Assembly: GCF_014201715.1 (NCBI RefSeq)
Contig: NZ_JACHFD010000004.1
Coordinates: 62,001-126,000 of the forward strand
Length of the DNA stretch: 64,000 bases
From: Haloferula luteola
GTDB taxonomy: Bacteria > Verrucomicrobiota > Verrucomicrobiia > Verrucomicrobiales > Akkermansiaceae
Direction of reading: 5' to 3'
The notes beneath the pieces were generated by a model. It had not been told where the DNA came from. It did not search any database and saw only the letters and a program-made list of their open reading frames with translations. Shown here piece after piece: positions 8,328 through 14,875 of the stretch; positions within the stretch are counted from its first letter, which is position 1, and the number at the start of each line of letters is the position of its first letter. A program made the position numbers and the translations under genes.

Positions 8328-9289
8328 GATTCGGTCATCTGGACTTGTTTGCGCACCACCCGGCGCGATTTCGGGCGGAACCAGCGGTAAAGAGGCTTCC
8401 CTCCCTCAAGCAAAGCGTGAAGGCCGAGGAGGAGAATCAAGGAGATCGGGTAGAAAATCACCAACCCGGCCCAATCGTGCCAGGTGTGAATGGCGAAATG
8501 AGGGTCCCCATACTCGGCGATCATGAAGATCGAGGTCAGCCGCAGCGTGTTGCCAATGATCGCCAGGGGAAAGGCCGAGAGGCAAAGAATGGCCTTCTTC
8601 CACAAGGGCATCTTCGAAATGTAGGCCCACACACTCGAAATCAGGATCAGGGCCATCAGCGATCGGATGCCGCTGCAGCCGTCGTCGATTTCCAGCGGAT
8701 CCCATTTCTGGGTCAGCGAAGCGATTTGAGTCCCCCGGACTTCGGTTTCGATGCCCAGCCAGCGGCATCCGGTCGATGCCAGATGGGTGGAGAGAATCTG
8801 CAGTTTGGTGGTCGCCTGCTGGAATTGAGGCACCGGAATGGCCAGCCAGAGCAGGAAGAGCGGGAAAAAGGTGAGCACGGCCACACGCCAGCCATAGAGA
8901 AACCAAGCCGATCCCCAGAGGATCATCGGCAGACCGCCAATCGCCAGGCGGGCTTGCCCGGTCCGCCAGGAAAGCACGAAAAATCCCACCCCGATCATCG
9001 CCACCGCCGCCCCGAGCCAGGACCCCGGCTGAACCGATTGACGGAGCTTCTTCCCTTGCCACACCAGGAGTCCCACCATGATCAAGGGCACCAGGAACCC
9101 GTGCTCGAAGTCATTCTGGCTATTCCAAGTCGATTGCAGCCAAACCAAGGGCGACTGCTCATGACCGGGGCCGAAGGCCGGAATCCATCCGTAGAAGATC
9201 AAAACCACCAGTCCGGCGAGGGCCGGGCCCACGGCATCGACCCACCGGAACGGGCTCGAGGGAGGTTGCTGAAAATGGGGCTTTTCCAT
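8324..9289 (-). CDS. Exosortase (PEP-CTERM protein-processing transpeptidase)
   Basis: A 321-residue, eight-segment membrane cysteine protease/transpeptidase of the exosortase/archaeosortase family. It cleaves the C-terminal PEP-CTERM tripartite signal of secreted proteins. The conserved features are present in order: AIPVPQF (150-156), active-site Cys205 in DDGCSGIRS, Arg250 in GNTLR, and His271 in HDWAG. ATG 9289 (MEKPHFQQ) was chosen; a longer frame up to 9364 would run into the divergent prs leader. A cognate substrate with a clear PEP-CTERM tail lies at 11682-12479, and EpsI is coupled downstream. The exact exosortase subtype was not determined. Confidence 0.93.
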   Translation of the reverse strand: MEKPHFQQPPSSPFRWVDAVGPALAGLVVLIFYGWIPAFGPGHEQSPLVWLQSTWNSQNDFEHGFLVPLIMVGLLVWQGKKLRQSVQPGSWLGAAVAMIGVGFFVLSWRTGQARLAIGGLPMILWGSAWFLYGWRVAVLTFFPLFLLWLAIPVPQFQQATTKLQILSTHLASTGCRWLGIETEVRGTQIASLTQKWDPLEIDDGCSGIRSLMALILISSVWAYISKMPLWKKAILCLSAFPLAIIGNTLRLTSIFMIAEYGDPHFAIHTWHDWAGLVIFYPISLILLLGLHALLEGGKPLYRWFRPKSRRVVRKQVQMTES

Positions 9290-9372
9290 GGCGTGTCCGG
9301 ATGGAGGGTTGCCGACCCCTTCCAAGCTGTCAACAATCGCGCAGCCCCAAGACCCTGCGCCCACTACCTTCC

Positions 9373-10299
9373 ATGAAGCTCATCAGCGGAACCGCCCACC
9401 GTGCCCTCGCCGACAGCATTTCCCAGGAACTGGGAACCCGGCTCGCCAATGTCCATGTCACCGCTTTCCCGGATGGTGAAACGTTCGTGAAGATCAACGA
9501 AAACATCCGCGGCGCCGACATCTTCATCATCCAGCCGAGTTGTCCGCCGACCAATCACAACATCATGGAGCTGTTGATCATGGTGGATGCGGCGCGGCGA
9601 GCCTCGGCCGGCCGGATCACCGCCGTCATGCCGTTCTTTGGCTACGCACGGCAGGACCGGAAAGATCAACCGCGGGTTCCGATCACCGCCAAGCTGGTGG
9701 CCAACCTGCTCACTTCCGCTGGGGTCGATCGGGTGCTCACCATGGATCTTCACGCGCCGCAGATCCAAGGCTTCTTCGATATTCCGGTCGACCATCTCTA
9801 TGCCAAGCCAGCGCTCATCGGCTACATCCGGGAGAAAGTGGGCGACCCGTCCGGGCTGACCGTGGTTTCTCCCGACGTCGGTGGGGTCAAGATGGCTCGG
9901 GCTTATGCGGATGCCATCGGTGCGGAACTGGCCATCGTGGCCAAGCACCGCGTCAGTGCCACCAAGGTCGAGGCGATGAACGTCATCGGCGAGGTTCGCG
10001 GGCGGGATGTCATGCTGGTGGACGACATGACCGAAACGGCGGGGACTCTGTGCGCCGCGGCGGAAATCCTGCACCAGCACGGTGCCAAGCGGATCTTTGC
10101 CGGGGTTTCTCACGCGGTGTTGGGCGAGTTGGGGCGTCAGCGCATCAAGGACTCGGCCATCGAGCAGGTGATCACCACCGACTCCGTGCCCCAAGCGACC
10201 GGCGAGAAGGTCCACGTGTGCAGCATTGCGTCGCTTTTGGCCGAGGCGATTCGCCGCATTGCGGGCGGACAATCGGTCACTTCGCTGTTTGAAGTCTGA
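9373..10299 (+). CDS. prs: Ribose-phosphate pyrophosphokinase (PRPP synthetase)
   Basis: A 308-residue cytoplasmic enzyme making PRPP from ribose 5-phosphate and ATP. It has the class I signature TMDLHAPQIQGFF (123-135) and the PRPP-binding loop VDDMTETAGT (216-225). FPDGETFVKI near the N-terminus and the FFGYARQDRK flexible loop (88-97) are also present. ATG 9373 matches the family N-terminus (MKLISGTAH). The gene is divergent from the exosortase and lies inside the polysaccharide locus. Its product is the donor substrate for DPPR-type UbiA enzymes such as the fusion at 1218-2690. That link is suggestive only, because prs is a universal housekeeping gene and may be here by chance. Confidence 0.95.
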   Translation: MKLISGTAHRALADSISQELGTRLANVHVTAFPDGETFVKINENIRGADIFIIQPSCPPTNHNIMELLIMVDAARRASAGRITAVMPFFGYARQDRKDQPRVPITAKLVANLLTSAGVDRVLTMDLHAPQIQGFFDIPVDHLYAKPALIGYIREKVGDPSGLTVVSPDVGGVKMARAYADAIGAELAIVAKHRVSATKVEAMNVIGEVRGRDVMLVDDMTETAGTLCAAAEILHQHGAKRIFAGVSHAVLGELGRQRIKDSAIEQVITTDSVPQATGEKVHVCSIASLLAEAIRRIAGGQSVTSLFEV

Positions 10300-11160
10300 G
10301 TTCGTTTCGGTCCTCCGAAATTTTGAACTCTCCCGGCTCGGGCGCTCTCCACGGTCATTGGAGGGCGTCGGTGGGCTTGGCGGGGAAAGAGAGCATCGGT
10401 GCCCTGCGGACCCACTAAGCGTTTCGGCGCCAGAGATTTTGGCGGAATCCGCAGGTGCAGGCGTCGGACTCGCTCGCCCGGCAGGTTGGGGCCTGTCCCC
10501 GTCGGGAATTCGGTGGAATTCTTATGGATGGGTTAGAAAAAATGCCAAGTCTCCTAAAGTCAGTGAATTGAGGAGATTCATCATCGAGGGGCCGATGGTT
10601 GGCTTCCCCACCCCACCGGATGCCGATTTTGATACTCCATCATCTTGCCCTGGCACGGTGAGGACTTGTCTCGAAAGAGATGAGTCTCAGAAAAAGAACG
10701 ACTTGTCGAGTTGATGCGGGTGGCGGGGAGCTCTCGGGCCTGGATGGGCTTCCTGCCGATCCCTAAGAAGGCCTTCATAATTCGTGCGGGGCAAAAATGT
10801 CACCCCCTTCCAAGGGGCCTGCGGGTGGCGGGAAATCCGTGTCATCTCAAGGGTTCGGAGCCGTCGCGGACGAGTTCGTCGCAACGATCCATGCCGTTTT
10901 GCAATCCTCACATAACCAGAGAGATGGGAAGGGAGTGGCTTCATAGGGAATGGAGAATGGCATCGATTTTCCATCCTCCCGGGGAGGCATCCAAGCACAT
11001 GAAAAGCGCACCGGAAAACTCAGCACTTGTCTCCAAGAGGCAATTTTGAATTATAAAAACTCTTGCTGTGGTACGTATAGTTTCTAGGGTTTGGCCCGGC
11101 TGCTGCTTCCGCCGTCATGCACTGCGTGCAGAAAGCCAAACCGAGCCAATCCTGAACCAT
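10300..11160. other. 861-bp gap with several stable hairpins, no convincing gene
   Basis: No frame here looks like a protein. The left part is rich in self-complementary segments: 10343-10351 with 10359-10367; 10402-10408 (CTGCGGA) with TCCGCAG near 10448; a perfect GAATTC-GGTG-GAATTC at 10506-10521; a GAAA-tetraloop hairpin at 10663-10686; and CCCCTT-CC-AAGGGG at 10804-10817. This could hold a structured RNA gene or long untranslated leaders. The last 120 bp become AT-rich and presumably contain the promoter of the secreted protein gene at 11161, but no canonical -35/-10 pair with proper spacing was found. Confidence 0.5.
10343..10367 (+). terminator. Hairpin downstream of prs
   Basis: CGCTCTCCA (10343-10351) can pair with TGGAGGGCG (10359-10367), with one G-U pair, around a 7-nt loop, about 44 bp after the prs stop. 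No T-run follows. It may be a weak or factor-dependent terminator, or part of a larger structured RNA in this gap. Confidence 0.35.
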
Positions 11161-11616
11161 ATGAAGACTCGAATCACCCAAGCCGTCGCCCTCATGGGAT
11201 TTGCGGCTCTCACCGCCGCCGCTCCTGCGGCGATCTCCGGTTTCGTGACCATCGGAACCGATACCAAGATCGTCCAGACGACGGACACCGAAGGGAACGT
11301 GGTTGCCACGGTCACCTTCTCCGAAGACAACGGAGACGGCACCGTCACCTACAAGACGCAAGTCGAAACCAAGAAGACCACTGGTGAGATCATCCTCGAG
11401 CAGGTGGAAATCCTGGTCGAAGAAACCTCGCCCGGCAGCGGCACTTTCACCGTCACCACCGTGACCAAGGAAGTGACCACCACTCCGACGGGCGGTGGAA
11501 CGCCAGTCGTGGAAAATCCGACGGTGCCTCCGACCGAAGTGCCGGCCTCGGAACTTCCGATCCCGACCGACACCACCGTCATCAACGTCGTCGATCCCGG
11601 CGAAGTCAGTCCTTGA
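11161..11616 (+). CDS. Small secreted Thr/Val-rich protein, unknown function
   Basis: A 151-residue protein with a clear signal peptide (KTRITQAVALMGFAALTAAAPAA) and cleavage expected around residues 20-24. The mature part is low-complexity, rich in Thr, Val and Glu, with alternating beta-like segments (GNVVATVTFSEDNGDG and KEVTTTPTGGGTP) and a Pro-rich end. Unlike its downstream neighbour it has no PEP-CTERM signal and no C-terminal membrane segment. The start is the ATG opening MKTRITQ; the longer frame upstream looks untranslated. Its position between prs and the PEP-CTERM gene suggests a role in the extracellular matrix, but I do not recognise the family. Confidence 0.7.
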   Translation: MKTRITQAVALMGFAALTAAAPAAISGFVTIGTDTKIVQTTDTEGNVVATVTFSEDNGDGTVTYKTQVETKKTTGEIILEQVEILVEETSPGSGTFTVTTVTKEVTTTPTGGGTPVVENPTVPPTEVPASELPIPTDTTVINVVDPGEVSP

Positions 11617-11681
11617 TGCGGAGATTTCTCCGGCATTGAGACCTCACCCTTACTCTCTCTCAACTCCGTCCTACCTTTCTT

Positions 11682-12479
11682 ATGAAGCCCTCTCTCCTTC
11701 TCTGCCTTCCGGCCCTGGCGCTTGGTGCCTCGTCCCTGAATGCTGCGGTTCTTTATGACTTCAACTCGGAAGTCTCGGATGCCTTCTTCTCCAGCGACAT
11801 CAGCGGCTGGAGCCAAGACATCGCCAACCCCACCCCGTTCGGGGCCGAAGCTCCGATGGCCTACGTGGCCGATGCCTCCATTGTTGGTGGCGTCGCCACC
11901 GGCACCGGCTACTTGGGCACTCTGCGTGTCAACCAGGCTCCTCATGCCACGACCTCCATCACCGGAGATCTTTCGGCAGCGGGAACCATGTCGGGCTACT
12001 CCCTGAGCATGAACTTCGGGATCCTAGACAACACCAGTGACCCCTACACCACTCGCGATTCGTTCTCGATCGCGGTCACCGACAGCACGACGGCAACCCT
12101 TGGCATGCTGAGCATCACCCCGACCGTGGGCGATGTGAACCTGTGGGACCTCAGTGTGGTGGGTGGAACCGGATCCGTGACCGTTGATGTCAACTCGGGT
12201 TACGTCCTGTTCATCACCTTCCTCGATGATGCGGTGAAGTTCTCCTATGGCTCAGCCGCCAGCGGAGTGGGTTCCATCGAAATCGGTGAAGTGGCCGCCA
12301 GCGTGAGCGGTGATTTTGGTTCGTTGGTCCTGACGCACACTCCGGATGCTTCGGAAGCTCTAGGCACCAGCGCCAACGCGCTCATCTTTGACAACATCGC
12401 CGTGGTTCCCGAGCCTGGCACCGCCCTTCTTTGCGGCGTGGCAGCTCTCGGTCTCATGCGCCGCCGCCGGGTCGCCTGA
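11682..12479 (+). CDS. PEP-CTERM sorting domain-containing secreted protein
   Basis: A 265-residue exported protein with an N-terminal signal peptide (KPSLLLCLPALALGASSLNAA) and the full C-terminal exosortase signal. That signal is PEP at 243-245, then a hydrophobic stretch (GTALLCGVAALGL) and a basic tail MRRRRVA. The mature region (about 25-238) is rich in Ser, Thr, Asp and Gly, and looks like a beta-sandwich of unknown ligand. It is the expected substrate of the exosortase at 8324-9289, which would cleave near PEP and perhaps attach the protein to an envelope molecule. It lies 65 bp after the other small secreted protein. It is the only PEP-CTERM protein seen in the window. Confidence 0.88.
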   Translation: MKPSLLLCLPALALGASSLNAAVLYDFNSEVSDAFFSSDISGWSQDIANPTPFGAEAPMAYVADASIVGGVATGTGYLGTLRVNQAPHATTSITGDLSAAGTMSGYSLSMNFGILDNTSDPYTTRDSFSIAVTDSTTATLGMLSITPTVGDVNLWDLSVVGGTGSVTVDVNSGYVLFITFLDDAVKFSYGSAASGVGSIEIGEVAASVSGDFGSLVLTHTPDASEALGTSANALIFDNIAVVPEPGTALLCGVAALGLMRRRRVA

Positions 12480-12531
12480 TCCGGGGTTTCCGGGACATTG
12501 ATCTCGGAAATGTTGCAAGTTAAGCATTGCT

Positions 12532-12572
12532 CACGGGCTGCTGCGGGAACTGAATCACCGTCGCAGCCCGTG
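12532..12572 (+). terminator. Strong hairpin after the PEP-CTERM gene
   Basis: CACGGGCTGC (12532-12541) pairs perfectly with GCAGCCCGTG (12563-12572). The stem can extend inward by GCGG/CCGT after a single mismatch. It begins 53 bp beyond the PEP-CTERM stop and ends just before the next gene's ribosome-binding region, with a short T-run at 12593-12597. It is a probable terminator or attenuator between secreted-protein genes and export genes. Confidence 0.5.
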
Positions 12573-12610
12573 GGTCTGCCTAGGGAGTGCAATTTTTGAG
12601 TGGAGAGACC

Positions 12611-13876
12611 ATGTTTGAAGGAAAGAGAATTTCGAGTTCGTCGCGCGGGTTGGCATACCGGCCGCTAGGGAAGATCGCAGCAATGGGTTATCTGTGTTTG
12701 CTCTCCCCTCATCTTCAGGCGCAGAACCTTCTTCTCAGCCTCCCTTCCGCTCCGAGCGGCTACTCCCGCGCCTCATCCATCAGTCGGATCTCGGGCAAAC
12801 TGGGAGAAGATGAGCAAGGTATCTCTCTTTCCGCCAGCTTCTCCTCAAGCTACGACTCCAACCTGACCCACGGCTCGGACACTCCAGGCCGTGCCGCCGA
12901 AGACGACTTCGTCATTTCGCCAGGGGTCGACTTTACTTACGCCACCGTTGGTACGCGTTGGTTGGCAGGCGCTCGCGCCGCGGTATCGTATGATGAGTAT
13001 TTCGATCATAGCGATTTCAGTGGTCTGAATTATGATCTCGCTGGTTTTGTCGGCTACACGGGAGGGAAGGTGACGGCTTCCTACTTTACCTCCATTGGGG
13101 GAGGAAAGGCGACCGACATCTATTCTTCCCGGACGACGCCGATTGAAAAAGTGATCTACATCAACAAGGCGTCGTTTCGCTACGAGTTGAGTCCAAAGAC
13201 CTCGATCGTCTCGACTTTCAATCAAAACAGTACCTTCTCAGACACAAAGGGATATGCCGATACCAGCTCCTACAATTTAGGAGTTGCAGGCCTTTGGAAA
13301 TTTTCCCCGCTGACGGAGATTGGTCCCGGACTTCGATATTCCTATCGGACGGGGGAAAATCGGCCTGATGTTTCGGCTTGGGGGCCGAACTTGAATCTCA
13401 ATTACCAGCTCTCGAGCAAGGTGTCACTGCGTTCGGTGTTTGGTATGGATTTCCAGATAGACCCTAGCGGGGGAGATTCAACTTTCAACACTGCGGTGAC
13501 GCTCCACTACGAAGCCTCCGAGCTCTGGAATGCGAACCTGACCCTTTTCCAAGATACCAATGTAAATCCTAACATCGCCGGAGCGATTGATGAAATTTCG
13601 GCGATTCGACTCGGATACAAACGGAAGATCCGACGACTGACTTTGGATCTCGGGGTCAGTCTCACCACTCGATCCACTGAGCGGCTTTCAGGTGGAGGCG
13701 CCATTTCGAGTCAGGATTTTGACCTGATGACTTACGATGCGTCGTTGACTTGGCCTCTCTTTGGAGATTCCGCGGATTTGCGCTTCGCCACACGTTATCA
13801 AGATCTTAAAGGAAACACGACGGCATTGTCTTGGGATGGATTCCAAACGGGCATGGGCTTCAATTGGCGCTTTTAG
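12611..13876 (+). CDS. Outer-membrane beta-barrel protein of the export locus
   Basis: A 421-residue exported protein. After an N-terminal hydrophobic signal (KIAAMGYLCLLSPHLQAQ) it consists of alternating amphipathic beta-strands (for example GISLSASFSSSYDSNLTHG and LSLRSVFGMDFQ-like units). It ends in an aromatic C-terminal strand GMGFNWRF, the terminal Phe being typical for BAM-dependent outer-membrane barrels. ATG 12611 was chosen because GGAGAG sits 4 nt upstream. It precedes the Wza-like export gene, and such barrels are frequent in exosortase-type polysaccharide loci, where they may form the outer-membrane exit or porin. I cannot name a specific family beyond putative beta-barrel porin. 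Confidence 0.75.
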   Translation: MFEGKRISSSSRGLAYRPLGKIAAMGYLCLLSPHLQAQNLLLSLPSAPSGYSRASSISRISGKLGEDEQGISLSASFSSSYDSNLTHGSDTPGRAAEDDFVISPGVDFTYATVGTRWLAGARAAVSYDEYFDHSDFSGLNYDLAGFVGYTGGKVTASYFTSIGGGKATDIYSSRTTPIEKVIYINKASFRYELSPKTSIVSTFNQNSTFSDTKGYADTSSYNLGVAGLWKFSPLTEIGPGLRYSYRTGENRPDVSAWGPNLNLNYQLSSKVSLRSVFGMDFQIDPSGGDSTFNTAVTLHYEASELWNANLTLFQDTNVNPNIAGAIDEISAIRLGYKRKIRRLTLDLGVSLTTRSTERLSGGGAISSQDFDLMTYDASLTWPLFGDSADLRFATRYQDLKGNTTALSWDGFQTGMGFNWRF

Positions 13877-13914
13877 TGCGGTTAAATGCCAATTCCCCTC
13901 ATGCCGTCTACGAT

Positions 13915-14775
13915 ATGAATTTCAGCCAATTTTCTCCCATGATCGCTTCATGCCGCCATTTTGCTCTTCTCATCTTGATCGTTCTTAGCGGCTTGATGGC
14001 TCCAGGAACTGCGCTTGCCCAAGAATCTCAAGACGATAGTTACGTTCTGAGACCCAATGACATGGTGACTCTCTCGGTTTACGAAGAGCCCGAGTTGGGG
14101 ACCCAAGTCCGAATCCTCAAGACCGGACAAGCTTCCTTTCCGCTCATTGGCGCCGTCAAGATTGGGGGCCTGAGTGTGGTGGAAGCGTCCGCGGAAATTA
14201 AGGAACGCTACGCCAAGGACTATCTTGTCGATCCCAAGGTGACGCTCTCAGTCGATGAGTACACCACCGAGTTCATTTCGGTCATTGGGCAAGTGAAGAA
14301 CCCGGGTCAAATCAGCATCCCCCAAACGGGCCACTTGGATTTGGGATCGGCTATTGCTTCCGCTGGAGGGGTGACACCCGAGGCGGACGTGAACAACATC
14401 CAACTTGTGCGTTCCAATGGAGGGTCGACCAGCTTTTCCCTTTCGGCCATTCAAGGATCCGCCGGTCGGACTCGCTTGTCTCCCGGGGATCGCGTGGTGG
14501 TTCAGGAAAGCCGCTTTGTGCGACGTTTTGTGACCGTGCTGGGCCGGGTGGGTAAGCCGGGCGCAGTGCCCTTTCCCGTTGACGGACGCTTGGATCTTGT
14601 CACGGCCGTCGCAATGGCGGGTGGACTGACCGAGCTTGCCAACCCAAAAAAGGTGAGCGTCAACCGCAAGGGGCAGATTGTCGTGATCGATTTTCGAGAA
14701 TATTCCCAAAGTGGGGGCAAGCCCTACTGGCTCCAGCCCGATGATATCATCACGGTGGCTGAGCGGATTTTCTAA
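13915..14775 (+). CDS. Wza-like polysaccharide export protein (Poly_export plus SLBB)
   Basis: A 286-residue exported protein. The signal peptide runs to about residue 36 (APGTALAQ). A Poly_export domain (YVLRPNDMVTLSVYEEPELG, about 42-125) is followed by two SLBB-type segments (FISVIGQVKNPGQISIP and FVTVLGRVGKPGAVPFP), both followed by an AGG motif. It should form or line the outer-membrane export channel for the polysaccharide. Unlike E. coli Wza it lacks an evident lipobox cysteine at the signal cleavage site. ATG 13915 or the ATG at 13939 both keep the signal peptide. The gene sits between the barrel gene and the Wzc-like kinase, the usual order for export machinery. Confidence 0.9.
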   Translation: MNFSQFSPMIASCRHFALLILIVLSGLMAPGTALAQESQDDSYVLRPNDMVTLSVYEEPELGTQVRILKTGQASFPLIGAVKIGGLSVVEASAEIKERYAKDYLVDPKVTLSVDEYTTEFISVIGQVKNPGQISIPQTGHLDLGSAIASAGGVTPEADVNNIQLVRSNGGSTSFSLSAIQGSAGRTRLSPGDRVVVQESRFVRRFVTVLGRVGKPGAVPFPVDGRLDLVTAVAMAGGLTELANPKKVSVNRKGQIVVIDFREYSQSGGKPYWLQPDDIITVAERIF

Positions 14776-14875
14776 CATTTTTGTCCCCGAATCCCTGTCG
14801 ACGATTCCCTGATCGGAGATTTTTACCCACTTTCTCCATCCCCTCCACCGCGAGGATCTACCTCACCCTTCTGCC

